Of a stretch of 64,000 nt of DNA, positions 1 through 8,453 are shown piece by piece. Position numbers and translations under genes: made by a program. The notes beneath the pieces are model-generated. The model worked only from the letters and a program-made list of their open reading frames with translations. It ran no database searches and was not told the DNA's origin. The DNA is taken from positions 72,564 through 136,563 of the forward strand of contig JAEZJJ010000038.1 of NCBI GenBank assembly GCA_023436395.1, in the 5' to 3' direction. Positions within the stretch are counted from its first letter, which is position 1, and each line of letters opens with the position of its first letter. Source of the stretch: Bacillota bacterium (GTDB lineage Bacteria; Bacillota; Clostridia; Lachnospirales; Cellulosilyticaceae).

Positions 1-65
1 GTTGATAGCCCTGTTCCTCCACCTATTACTACAACCTTTTTATTTTGCTGCATGGATTTCATCAT
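1..65 (-). CDS. yvcK: YvcK/GlmR gluconeogenesis factor, N-terminal fragment
   Basis: Only the first 21 or so residues lie in the window; the gene runs off the left edge. They read MMKSMQQNKKVVVIGGGTGL, with the glycine-rich nucleotide-binding loop (VVVIGGGTG) that opens the CofD-like YvcK family. The ATG follows the rapZ stop codon directly, and a GAGGG ribosome site overlaps the end of rapZ, so the two are translationally coupled. The murB-rapZ-yvcK order is common in Firmicutes, where YvcK binds UDP-GlcNAc and steers carbon to wall precursors (family knowledge). whiA would be expected next but is outside the window. Confidence 0.85.
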   Translation of the reverse strand, partial: MMKSMQQNKKVVVIGGGTGLS

Positions 66-938
66 TTACTTCCCTCTTTTACTATCCTTCTCTATATCTC
101 TATGCTGTCTAATGACACTATGCCCCTCATTTTGCAAATAATTATAGAGCGCGTTAGCAAGAGTCACTGAGCGATGCTTACCTCCTGTACAACCAATGGC
201 AATGACTAATTGATTTTTCCCTTCTTTTTTAAAATTAGGGATTAAAAAAGTAATCATATCTTGAAGTTTTGTAAGGAAGGTTTGGCTCACTTCAAACTGC
301 ATCACATAATCACTGACAATAGCTTCATTACCTGTATGGGGCCTCATCTCTGGAATATAGTAAGGATTTGGTGCAAAGCGCACATCAAATACTAAGTCTG
401 CATCAATTGGAATACCATATTTAAATCCAAAGGAAACAATAGTAATCATTAAGCTATCAAAGTCTTTTTCTTCACAGTAAATCTTATATAATACCCCCCT
501 TGTATCTTTTGGGAGCATATAAGAAGTATCGATAATATGATTAGCTTTTTCCTTTATTTCTTGTAGTATGCATCTTTCCTTCTCTATACCATCTTCGATT
601 CGTTCACTTCTTGCAAGAGGATGTAATCTTCTTGTTTCTTTATAGCGTTTAATGAGTTCTGCATCACTACAATCAAAAAAGACAATTTCATAGGTATGTC
701 CACTATTTTGAAGTTCATTTAAACTCACAAATAAATCAGCAAACAAGCTTCCGCCTCTAATATCTATCCCTAAAACAACTTTGCTTAATTTACTTTGTTG
801 GGAGGCGATAAGTTCTGCGAAGCTTTTAATGAGTGTAGGAGGTAGATTATCCACACAATAATAACCCATATCCTCAAAGCAATTAATGGCACTGCTCTTT
901 CCTGCCCCTGACATACCTGTTACAATAATAAAATTCAT
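66..938 (-). CDS. rapZ: RapZ/YvcJ nucleotide-binding protein
   Basis: A 290-residue protein of normal family length. The Walker A loop GMSGAGKS is at residues 8-15, followed by the family stretch with DNLPPTL. The C-terminal half carries the RapZ signature GCTGGKHRSV near residue 249. YvcJ/RapZ proteins are P-loop NTPases; in Escherichia coli RapZ binds the GlmZ and GlmY small RNAs and RNase E to set GlmS levels, while the Bacillus homologue YvcJ affects competence by an unclear route. Which role applies here cannot be read from sequence. It lies between murB and yvcK, with a GGAGGGG ribosome site before the ATG at 938. Confidence 0.95.
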   Translation of the reverse strand: MNFIIVTGMSGAGKSSAINCFEDMGYYCVDNLPPTLIKSFAELIASQQSKLSKVVLGIDIRGGSLFADLFVSLNELQNSGHTYEIVFFDCSDAELIKRYKETRRLHPLARSERIEDGIEKERCILQEIKEKANHIIDTSYMLPKDTRGVLYKIYCEEKDFDSLMITIVSFGFKYGIPIDADLVFDVRFAPNPYYIPEMRPHTGNEAIVSDYVMQFEVSQTFLTKLQDMITFLIPNFKKEGKNQLVIAIGCTGGKHRSVTLANALYNYLQNEGHSVIRQHRDIEKDSKRGK

Positions 939-964
939 AAATTCCCCTCCTTTACTTCTAGAGA

Positions 965-997
965 ATGAAGAATTAAATTTTATTTTAATTCTTCACT
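965..997 (-). other. Hairpin in the murB-rapZ gap
   Basis: The 64-base gap between murB and rapZ contains an AT-rich inverted repeat (arms GAAGAATTAA and TTAATTCTTC around about nine bases). No U-run follows on the minus strand, so it is not a normal terminator. It could be an RNA-processing or stabilising stem between two operon genes; this is inference. Confidence 0.4.
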
Positions 998-1002
998 CCT
1001 CC

Positions 1003-1917
1003 TTAAAATCCCAACATTTTGATTTCTGGTTCTAATTCTACATCAAATTTTTCTTTTACAATACGTTTTACTTCTGCAATTAACTGCAAGATTTCTTCTG
1101 CAGTAGCCTCTCCAGCATTCACTACAAATCCACAGTGTTTATCTGATATCATGGCATCACCTACTCTAAAGCCTCTTAAGTTACTGTCCATAATCAACTT
1201 CCCTGCAAAATGACCTGTTGGTCTTTTAAAAGTACTTCCTGCACTTGGCTTATCTAAAGGTTGTTTATCTCGCCTGCGCCCTGCATAGTCCTTCATCAAT
1301 TCTTGAATTTTCGTCACATCGCCTTTTTCTAGGGCTATTGTAGCTTCTAAAACAATATAGCCTTTCTTTTGAATAATACTTGTGCGATACCCAAGTTCTA
1401 ATTCCTCTTTAGATAAAGTTAAAATATTTCCTTCAGGCGTCATTACTTCACAGGAAACAATAGCATCTTTGAGTTCTCCACCATAGGCCCCTGCATTCAT
1501 CACCACTGCACCACCTAGTGTTCCTGGGATACCATGGGCAAATTCAAAACCTGCTAAGGCATTTTCTAAAGCCTGGCTCGCAATCCTTGATAAAAGTGCA
1601 CCTGATTGTGCTGTGATCTGATTCCCATTTACTGTAATATCTGCAAATTGATTATAGAGTTGAATAATTACTCCTCTATAACCTTGATCGGAAACAAGTA
1701 GATTGCTCCCATTTCCTAAAATATAATAGGGTATCTTTTCCTTCTGACATACTTGAAGGATCTCACTTAATTGCTCTTTATTTTCTGGCTTAACGAGGAT
1801 ATCTGCTGGCCCACCAATTCTAAAGGTGGTGTATTTTTTCATTGGCTCTTGTACTAATATTTGCTCTTTTGGCACTTTCTTAGCTAAAAGCTCCACCATC
1901 TTGTTTATGTCCATCAT
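1003..1917 (-). CDS. murB: UDP-N-acetylenolpyruvoylglucosamine reductase
   Basis: A 304-residue flavoenzyme that reduces UDP-GlcNAc-enolpyruvate to UDP-MurNAc in the cytoplasm, the second committed step of peptidoglycan synthesis. FAD-binding segments are visible: FRIGGPADILV, LGNGSNLLVSD, and GFEFAHGIPGTLGGAVVMNA. The substrate region GSTFKRP holds the serine thought to be the proton donor, and the C-terminal MurB domain has LRGFRVGDAMISDKHCGFVVN. The ATG at 1917 has an AAGGAG site six bases upstream. It is the first gene of the murB-rapZ-yvcK group. Confidence 0.97.
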   Translation of the reverse strand: MMDINKMVELLAKKVPKEQILVQEPMKKYTTFRIGGPADILVKPENKEQLSEILQVCQKEKIPYYILGNGSNLLVSDQGYRGVIIQLYNQFADITVNGNQITAQSGALLSRIASQALENALAGFEFAHGIPGTLGGAVVMNAGAYGGELKDAIVSCEVMTPEGNILTLSKEELELGYRTSIIQKKGYIVLEATIALEKGDVTKIQELMKDYAGRRRDKQPLDKPSAGSTFKRPTGHFAGKLIMDSNLRGFRVGDAMISDKHCGFVVNAGEATAEEILQLIAEVKRIVKEKFDVELEPEIKMLGF

Positions 1918-1968
1918 GTCAACTCCTTATACTTCTAACAACTCTTTCACTTTATTGTATTTAACTTC

Positions 1969-1996
1969 ATCATATTGTAACACAGATTCTTGTTAA
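1969..1996 (-). promoter_or_regulatory. Sigma-A promoter for murB-rapZ-yvcK
   Basis: Minus-strand -35 TTAACA (1991-1996) and -10 TATGAT (1969-1974) are separated by 16 bases, about 50 bases before the murB start. Five of six positions match consensus in each hexamer. Confidence 0.6.
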
Positions 1997-2014
1997 AAAG
2001 CATTAGGAAATTAC

Positions 2015-5000
2015 TTATAGTTTAAATCTAGCAAAACTCCCTTCAGCTCCTGTGGTAATTTCAAGTCCTACAGGAATTTGCTCTCTCAGTTCTTTGACAT
2101 GAGAGATAATACCAATTAAACGTCCTGTATCTTGAATACTGAGTAATGTTTTGATTGCTAACTCTAGAGCTTCTTCATCTAGACTCCCAAAGCCCTCATC
2201 AATAAATAGTGTATCTAAAGGTGTGGCGCCTGCTAATCTTTGAATGACTTCTGAAAGTCCAAGAGCAAGTGCTAAAGCTGCCATAAAGCTCTCTCCTCCT
2301 GACAGGGTAGTCACTGGTCTTGTTTCGTTATTATAGTAATCTTTAATCCCTATATCTAAACCAGCCTGAGCATTGGCTCTAGATAAATCATCACTTCGGA
2401 AAAGCTCATAACGATTATGGGTCATAGGCTTAAGTTTTTTATTAGCACTTCTTAGTACTTCTTCAAAAATACTACTTTGAATATAACGTTCAAAAGAAAG
2501 GCCTTTCTTATTCTTGCCCTTTGCATAGCTACTTATTTTCTCAATAACGCTTTGCTTCTTTACCATAAGCTTAACACTTTCATAAAGTGCGGTAAGTTCT
2601 TCTTTAATTTTTACATATTTAGTTTGCTCACTACTTACACTATTTATTTTAAGGCTTAAAGCAGTGTGTTGTTCCATAAGCCCTTCATGTAATTCCAGAG
2701 TTTTTTGCCTTTCCTCTTCTTTAAAATTCTTAGTCTTCTCACTAAGTGCTTTGTACTGAGCTACACAAAGTTCTACTTTTTGTTGATACGTATTTAAATC
2801 TAGTTTGCTCATTTCCAATGCTTCTGGTGACATTTTATAGATTTTAAAATCACTTATTTCTTTAAAGCCTGCCTCAAGTACTGCCTTTTCAAACTCAAGG
2901 CGTTTCTTAATCCCTTGCTCCTTGAGACTTTGTTCTCTTTTTTGGTTTTCTAATACTCTAGTACTATATTGAGTCTTTTTCATATGAAGTTTTTCTTGTT
3001 CTTCTTTTAACTTTTTATAGAGTGCTTCTTTTGCAAGATAGCTTCCTTGAAGTTCCTCTAGCATACGAGCTAAAGCCATTTGTTCACGAAGCGCCTTAGG
3101 CACTTCTGTTTCTATACTGGTAATATAGGCCATAACTTCACTAAGCCCTTGCTTTTGCTGTGCAATATAACTTGCACCCTTTTCTTTACGCTGAATGATG
3201 GTTTGTTTTTCTATGCGATGTTCCTCTAGAGTCTTTTGCAGTTGTGATAATTGTTCTAGCTTATTTTGGTTTTGTATGGTATGTCTTTTTAATAAAGTAA
3301 GGCTTTCTTCTGTAATTGTTTCTTTCCCCTTTAATAGCTCATCATAAGCCTGTAATCTTGCCTTTAAAAGCTTACATTCTTTCTCTAAAGCAGATTTTGA
3401 TTCTCTAAGACTTGCTAACTCAGCTTCTAAAACTTTAAGACCTTTCTCTAGCTCATCTAATGCTTCTTTTGTAATATGATCCTCCGTTAAAACTGCCTTT
3501 TGAGGATGGTGAAGTGAGCCACATACAGGGCAAGGTGTATCTTCTTCAAGAGTATGAGCTAGAAGTCCTGCTTGATTATTAAACCAGCGTTTAAAAGCTT
3601 GTCTATATTCTTCTTCATGAATTTGGTAAAGCTGTTCTTTTTCTTTAATCACTTCGTAGGCTTTTTCTAAGCGAAGTAATGCTTTAGTAGCATTTTCTTC
3701 TTCTTTTTCCTTATCCGCTTTTTGCTTTAATATTTCTAATATTTCCTTTTGAGCTACTAGTTGGTTAGCGAGTTCACTTTGCAGGTCATCCTTTTCCTTG
3801 AGTGCTTTTTCTTCTTCTAAAATCACCGCATCTAATGCTTTTTCTTTTTCAATTAAATCTTGATAAGTAACCTCTCCTTTTTCAAGATTTTCTTTTCTCT
3901 TATTTCTTTCTTCATATTGAGTAGCTAACTGTGTAACTTTTGGTACATAAGTTTCTAAAATACTATATTCTTTCTTTAACTTTTCAATTTCTATAGGGAG
4001 TTTTTCTTCTTCTTTAAGACGCCCCTCACATACTTTTAGTTGCTCATCCACCTCATTTAGAGCCATAATTTGTGCCTTCAAAGACTCTTCACAAGCTAAA
4101 TACTCCTTCTTCACTTCTAGTATGATTTGTTCTAAAGGTAAAAGAGGAAGAATCTTTTCTGCCTTTTCTACTTTGGTAGCTAACTCTTGATAGATTTCCT
4201 TTTTTGCATTTAGAGCCGTAAGCTCAGCTTCTAGACGTAAGGTTTCCTGCTTTTCTTCATGCTGCTTATTGACTTTCACAAGTGCCTTTTGACTCTCATC
4301 TAGTTTCATTTTAGTCTGCTCCAATGCTATCTTAAGTTCCACAGTTTCTCTCGCTTTGAGCTCACAAAGGTGCTCTAGAGCTTCACAAACCTCTGGTGCA
4401 TTATAGATAACTTTTGTGCTAAGATAATCCTTTAGTCCTTCTTCTTCCTTGGCTTCAATTTGTCCTAATGTTGTTTCATACATCAGTTGCTTTTCTCTAA
4501 TCTGATCCTTGATTCCTGAAAAAAGAACTTCTAATGCTTTTTCTACATCTTGATAAATACCTGTCTCAAAAATATCCTGAAGAATTTGTTGTCTCTCCTT
4601 GCTACTTACTGTAAGAAGTTCTCTAAACTTATTTTGGGCAATCATAATCACTTGCCTAAACTGACCAATATTAAAATGTAAGAATTCTGTAATCTTCTCT
4701 CCGACTTCATTGTACTTAGCTGTTAGTAAGGTATAGCTTTCCTCTTCTTTTTTGTAAAGTTCAACTTCACTTGCCACTTTCACCATCTTGCCACTACTAC
4801 CACCACGCTTAGCTGCTCTCTCATATTGAGGTCTTCTAATAATGCGATATTCTTCTTGACGCAGTTTAAAGTAGAGTTCTACCTCTGTAATGATTTCTTC
4901 GCTGGCAAACTTACTACGCATGGATTCCCCACTACGTTCTCCGCCATTGGTTTCTCCATAAAGGGCATAGCAAATGGCATCTAAGATTGTTGTTTTTCCA

Positions 5001-5116
5001 CCACCTGTGGGTCCATAAATGAGGAACATATTGGCATCTTCTAAGCGCTCAAAATCTATAATTTGTTCTCCTGCATAAGGCCCAAAAGCCGTCATCTTAA
5101 GTAATCTAGGCCTCAT
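2015..5116 (-). CDS. sbcC: Exonuclease subunit SbcC
   Basis: A 1033-residue SMC-like ATPase, the Rad50-type partner of SbcD that opens hairpins and processes double-strand breaks. The N-terminal Walker A GPTGGGKT is at residues 35-42. Long coiled-coil arms flank a zinc-hook CPVC near residue 525. The C-terminal half has the ABC signature LSGGES and Walker B LDTLFIDEGFGSLDEE. Its start overlaps the sbcD stop by 11 bases, the usual coupling for this pair. Length is typical for Firmicutes. Confidence 0.97.
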   Translation of the reverse strand: MRPRLLKMTAFGPYAGEQIIDFERLEDANMFLIYGPTGGGKTTILDAICYALYGETNGGERSGESMRSKFASEEIITEVELYFKLRQEEYRIIRRPQYERAAKRGGSSGKMVKVASEVELYKKEEESYTLLTAKYNEVGEKITEFLHFNIGQFRQVIMIAQNKFRELLTVSSKERQQILQDIFETGIYQDVEKALEVLFSGIKDQIREKQLMYETTLGQIEAKEEEGLKDYLSTKVIYNAPEVCEALEHLCELKARETVELKIALEQTKMKLDESQKALVKVNKQHEEKQETLRLEAELTALNAKKEIYQELATKVEKAEKILPLLPLEQIILEVKKEYLACEESLKAQIMALNEVDEQLKVCEGRLKEEEKLPIEIEKLKKEYSILETYVPKVTQLATQYEERNKRKENLEKGEVTYQDLIEKEKALDAVILEEEKALKEKDDLQSELANQLVAQKEILEILKQKADKEKEEENATKALLRLEKAYEVIKEKEQLYQIHEEEYRQAFKRWFNNQAGLLAHTLEEDTPCPVCGSLHHPQKAVLTEDHITKEALDELEKGLKVLEAELASLRESKSALEKECKLLKARLQAYDELLKGKETITEESLTLLKRHTIQNQNKLEQLSQLQKTLEEHRIEKQTIIQRKEKGASYIAQQKQGLSEVMAYITSIETEVPKALREQMALARMLEELQGSYLAKEALYKKLKEEQEKLHMKKTQYSTRVLENQKREQSLKEQGIKKRLEFEKAVLEAGFKEISDFKIYKMSPEALEMSKLDLNTYQQKVELCVAQYKALSEKTKNFKEEERQKTLELHEGLMEQHTALSLKINSVSSEQTKYVKIKEELTALYESVKLMVKKQSVIEKISSYAKGKNKKGLSFERYIQSSIFEEVLRSANKKLKPMTHNRYELFRSDDLSRANAQAGLDIGIKDYYNNETRPVTTLSGGESFMAALALALGLSEVIQRLAGATPLDTLFIDEGFGSLDEEALELAIKTLLSIQDTGRLIGIISHVKELREQIPVGLEITTGAEGSFARFKL

Positions 5117-6266
5117 ATTTTCCCTCCTCTATTTCTCCAATCACTTCTTTAATATAACTTTTCTCTTCTTCATCAAATTCTGCTTCACCTATGAACTCAA
5201 GAAATTCCATAAACACTTCTGTTACAGTCTTTTCTTTAGTGGCCATAAAGTCAGCTTGCTGTTGTTCTTGTATGAGTTCACCCGTATCATCTTCTCTCAC
5301 CCATTCACTTCCTAAAATATTGGGATAAATATGACGCAGTGTGGCAGTCACATCCGCTACAGGTGATCCTTTCAAACGCACATATACATAGTCCTCTCTA
5401 TGTTCATCTTCAGTAGCTGCGGCAATTAGCTCTTCTAGAAAACCAGTTAATACTCTTACATTACGTTTTGTTTCTAGCTCTTTTTCTTCTATTAAGGTGA
5501 GTTTTTTCTCTTTAATTTCAAGTAAAACATACCCCTTCTTTTGATTAGCTTCTGAAGTGGAGTACTTCAGCAAGGAACCACTATATCTAATATTTTCTCC
5601 ACCCATAGCTTGTCTCTTATGAAGATGTCCTAATGCAGTATAGGTAAAATCTTTGAAGTGCTCTGCACTTACAAGTTCTGCACCTCCTACGACACTTAAT
5701 CTTCTTTCTGAATCAGATACATCCCCTCCTGCTACAAAGGCATGGGCTACTAACAACGTAGGTATATCTCTTTTTTCCCTGCGAATTTCTTGTATTAAAT
5801 AACCCATCGCCTCATCATGTCTTTTAATAGATTCATCTCCTGCAATTTCTCTTACATGTGCGGGCTCAATATAAGGAATCATAAAAACATCTAATTCTTC
5901 ATCTGCAATATCTATATTAATTTTTTGATAACCCTTAGGGCACTTTCCAGCAATATATAGTGATTGACTTTCAAATAACTTACTACCAAAGTCAATACGT
6001 TCACCACTATCATGATTTCCTGATATAATTATTGTTTTTATTTTATACTCTAGAACCACCTTACTAATAAAATAATTAAAGAGTTCTACAGCTTTCTCTG
6101 TAGGAATACTTTTATCATATATATCTCCTGCAATCACCAAAAGATCTACTTGATCTTCAATCAATTTTTCTAGTAAACGCTCTAATGCATAAGCTTGATC
6201 TTCTATTAAAGAGTAGCCATGAAGCATTCTTCCTAAATGCCAATCAGATGTATGCAAAATTCTCAT
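5106..6266 (-). CDS. sbcD: Exonuclease subunit SbcD
   Basis: A 386-residue Mre11-type nuclease. The metallophosphoesterase motifs are in order: SDWHLG near the N-terminus, GDIYD, GNHDSGERI, LVAHAFVAGG, and TALGHLHK. These supply the two-metal site and the catalytic histidine. The C-terminal part should bind the SbcC coiled coil. It precedes and overlaps sbcC, so it is first in a two-gene operon. A TATAAT-like -10 lies about 40 bases upstream, but I see no convincing -35 and no LexA-type box. Confidence 0.96.
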   Translation of the reverse strand: MRILHTSDWHLGRMLHGYSLIEDQAYALERLLEKLIEDQVDLLVIAGDIYDKSIPTEKAVELFNYFISKVVLEYKIKTIIISGNHDSGERIDFGSKLFESQSLYIAGKCPKGYQKINIDIADEELDVFMIPYIEPAHVREIAGDESIKRHDEAMGYLIQEIRREKRDIPTLLVAHAFVAGGDVSDSERRLSVVGGAELVSAEHFKDFTYTALGHLHKRQAMGGENIRYSGSLLKYSTSEANQKKGYVLLEIKEKKLTLIEEKELETKRNVRVLTGFLEELIAAATEDEHREDYVYVRLKGSPVADVTATLRHIYPNILGSEWVREDDTGELIQEQQQADFMATKEKTVTEVFMEFLEFIGEAEFDEEEKSYIKEVIGEIEEGKYEA

Positions 6267-6396
6267 ATTCTCACCTCATCTACCATATTTCTTACTTCTC
6301 ATATTATACTATTTTCTTATCATTGCCTAGCTTGTACACATTTTTTCAAACTTCTACCACTCTTATAGGAAAAAATAAACATATTTATAATAATCA

Positions 6397-6426
6397 TTCA
6401 AATTTATAGTCAGTTTATGCTATAAT
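6397..6426 (+). promoter_or_regulatory. Extended -10 promoter for the hydrolase-like gene
   Basis: TTCAAA (6397-6402), an 18-base spacer and a perfect TATAAT (6421-6426) preceded by TGC, giving an extended -10. It lies about 50 bases before the chosen start at 6475. Confidence 0.6.
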
Positions 6427-6474
6427 AAAAGAAGTCTAATGAAATGTATTTTGTTATATTCTAGGAGATTAATA

Positions 6475-7503
6475 ATGAATTTTAATAGCGGTATGAAAAT
6501 TAGAAACTTCAGTCGAAAACATGAAAAACGTAAAAAACATATATTCCGTTTTATGATTATAGGTATCATCTTATTAGGTATGATTTATCAACAAGTGGCT
6601 TCCTACTATACAGCTAGTTCTTTGGGGCGTGTAGGACGTTTAGTAAAAGTAGGTGATGTAGACATGCATCTTTACGAAAATGGTACGGGCAGTAAAATTC
6701 CCCTTGTTTTCTCAACAGATATAGGTGCTAATGTTCCTTATGTAGAAGCTTATTCTCTCCACAGTAAACTTGCCAGTTCTCATCCTATAAGTGTTTATGA
6801 TAAACCTGGCTACGGTTGGAGTGAAATCACTTCTGAACCAAGAGATATTGATACAATTTGCAGAGAAATTCATACTTTACTACATAGTAGTGAAATCCCT
6901 GATGATGAAGATACTTATATCGAACCTTTTATTTTTGTAGGTTATGGAATGAGTTCCTTAGAAATTCTTCGCTATGCACAGCTTTATCCTGATGATGTCG
7001 CTGGTATTGTTTTAATTGAGGGTGCCTCTCCTCAATTTTGTGTAGACTTTAATAATATTATGATTATGGAATCTTTCCTTACTAATGGACTTCGTAATAT
7101 AGGGGTTTTACGTCTTTTTGGTAATACCAATATGGTAAGTAATACTCTTGGGATTCATAAAGATTATGCCCCAGAACTACAGGCACTTAGTAAAGGACTT
7201 GCTTTAGAGAAAATTTGGAATCGGAATATACTTGCTGAGAGGCTTAAAATTCAAGATAATGGTCAAGCCGTATTAGATGGGGGTGATTTAGGGGACATTC
7301 CTCTTCGTATCATTACCTCACATGCTAATGTCTACAGTAGTTGGATGAGAACTCAAAGATCCTTGCTTACCCTATCAAGTGATTCTGCACAAACCTATAT
7401 TGAAGGTTCTGTAGATTATATTCAAGAAGAAGATGTGCCTACTATTTTAGAGGTTATAGAGGAACTTAATGCACACATTGAAGCTCTTCGTGAAGAATCT
7501 TAG
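6475..7503 (+). CDS. Membrane-anchored alpha/beta-hydrolase-like protein lacking catalytic residues
   Basis: A 342-residue protein from the ATG at 6475, which has an AGGAG site seven bases upstream; an ATG at 6439 in frame has none. A basic N-terminus is followed by one membrane segment (about residues 23-38), so the hydrolase-like domain should sit outside the cell. The fold is recognisable: YDKPGYGWSE, then FVGYGMSSLEILRYAQLYPDDVAGIVLIEG. The nucleophile elbow, normally GxSxG, reads GYGMS, putting Gly158 where the catalytic serine belongs. Near the C-terminus the usual GHYIQ-type histidine motif reads SVDYIQ, with Asp314 for the histidine. It is therefore probably not a serine hydrolase. 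The gene stands alone and ends at a strong terminator. Confidence 0.8.
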   Translation: MNFNSGMKIRNFSRKHEKRKKHIFRFMIIGIILLGMIYQQVASYYTASSLGRVGRLVKVGDVDMHLYENGTGSKIPLVFSTDIGANVPYVEAYSLHSKLASSHPISVYDKPGYGWSEITSEPRDIDTICREIHTLLHSSEIPDDEDTYIEPFIFVGYGMSSLEILRYAQLYPDDVAGIVLIEGASPQFCVDFNNIMIMESFLTNGLRNIGVLRLFGNTNMVSNTLGIHKDYAPELQALSKGLALEKIWNRNILAERLKIQDNGQAVLDGGDLGDIPLRIITSHANVYSSWMRTQRSLLTLSSDSAQTYIEGSVDYIQEEDVPTILEVIEELNAHIEALREES

Positions 7504-7561
7504 CCATAAAGCAGGATACAATGCAATATTATGACTATTTCACCGATTTAATCTATTAAGT

Positions 7562-7598
7562 AAAAGGCTCTCATGATAATTTATGAGAGCCTTTTTAG
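7562..7598. terminator. Bidirectional terminator between convergent genes
   Basis: Perfect stem AAAAGGCTCTCAT / ATGAGAGCCTTTT around an eight-base loop. T-rich flanks on either strand would stop both the hydrolase-like gene (+) and the DsrE-like gene (-). Confidence 0.9.
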
Positions 7599-7604
7599 TG
7601 CGTT

Positions 7605-7943
7605 TTAAAGGGTGATCACTTTTTGGGCTTTAATAAGGATATCTGCTATCTCTTCCATATTACTAATTCTACCTACTGTTAATGAACGTTGCCCACAAAC
7701 ACGATAAACACACGTTCCACAGGCTAGTAATTCTACATCGCTTTTTTCTAAAGCATCTAAGACCTCTAAATAGTGAGATTCTCTTGTTAAAAGCTTAACA
7801 CCTGAATTATAGAAAACAATCACTTCGGGTTTCTCTATACTAGCTAGCACTTTTCTTAAAAAAGTACCTAATAGCGTTGCACCTACTTCTTCATCGCCTC
7901 TCCCTAGTGTATCACTATTAATAATAATAACACTTTTATACAC
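7605..7943 (-). CDS. DsrE-like protein related to the C-terminal domain of YedF
   Basis: A 112-residue protein matching the DsrE-like C-terminal half of YedF, a protein often linked to selenium metabolism. Visible marks are the opening IIINSDTLGRGDEEVG, the hydrophobic core VIVFYNSGVKLL, the paired cysteines CGTC near residue 76, and the late VGRISNMEEI. The usual N-terminal TusA-like domain is absent, so this is a stand-alone DsrE module. The start is a GTG at 7943 with a GGAGG site eight bases upstream. No selenium genes are adjacent, so the function is open. Confidence 0.75.
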   Translation of the reverse strand: MYKSVIIINSDTLGRGDEEVGATLLGTFLRKVLASIEKPEVIVFYNSGVKLLTRESHYLEVLDALEKSDVELLACGTCVYRVCGQRSLTVGRISNMEEIADILIKAQKVITL

Positions 7944-8056
7944 CCTGATTCCTCCTTCATTTCGCCCTTACCATATACTATGAATAAAGGAGAAAAACTG
8001 TGAATTAGTGTCGAATTATTAGTCTTAATAAAAATGGTTATTAAAAATTCAATAAA

Positions 8057-8085
8057 AAGATGGGCATTCCAGGAATGCCCATCTA
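8057..8085 (-). terminator. Terminator after the DUF4190 gene
   Basis: Stem GATGGGCATTCC / GGAATGCCCATC with a one-base spacer in the arms; on the minus strand it is followed by TTTTTATT. Confidence 0.85.
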
Positions 8086-8093
8086 TTGTATTA

Positions 8094-8411
8094 TTATTTC
8101 TTTTTAAAGAGCTTAATAATATCAAGAATACCTTTTGCTAATGTAGCTGCTAAAAATACAATATTCACCACAAAGCCTGCAATAGCCATGCCTTTGTGCT
8201 TTTTACTCTTCATATTAATAGCACCTAATACAATCCCTACCACTGTAATAGGAAGTCCAATAATAGGTATGATCCAAGCAATGGAACTAATAATGCCTAA
8301 TACTAATGAAGTCGTCGCTCCTGCACTACTGTTTTTTTCAGGTTCATATTCACCGTTTTCAAACCATTGATCTTCTATTGCTGTTTCAAACACTTCATTT
8401 TCTGTATTCAT
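8094..8411 (-). CDS. DUF4190-type small membrane protein
   Basis: A 105-residue protein with an acidic, soluble N-terminus and two hydrophobic segments (about residues 28-60 and 70-95) joined by the short loop INMKSKKHKGMAIAGFVVNI, the pattern of DUF4190 proteins. A GGAGG site lies six bases before the ATG. It starts only 42 bases after the potD stop with no terminator between, so it may be read through from the polyamine operon. Its function is unknown. Confidence 0.7.
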   Translation of the reverse strand: MNTENEVFETAIEDQWFENGEYEPEKNSSAGATTSLVLGIISSIAWIIPIIGLPITVVGIVLGAINMKSKKHKGMAIAGFVVNIVFLAATLAKGILDIIKLFKKK

Positions 8412-8453
8412 GATATACCTCCACTATTTTTATTTTGTTTAATTCAATATACA

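Noticed and set aside
8009..8015. A TGTCGAA heptamer like a Spo0A box, upstream of the DsrE-like gene.
   Set aside because: A single seven-base match is expected by chance in 64 kb, and nothing links this gene to sporulation.
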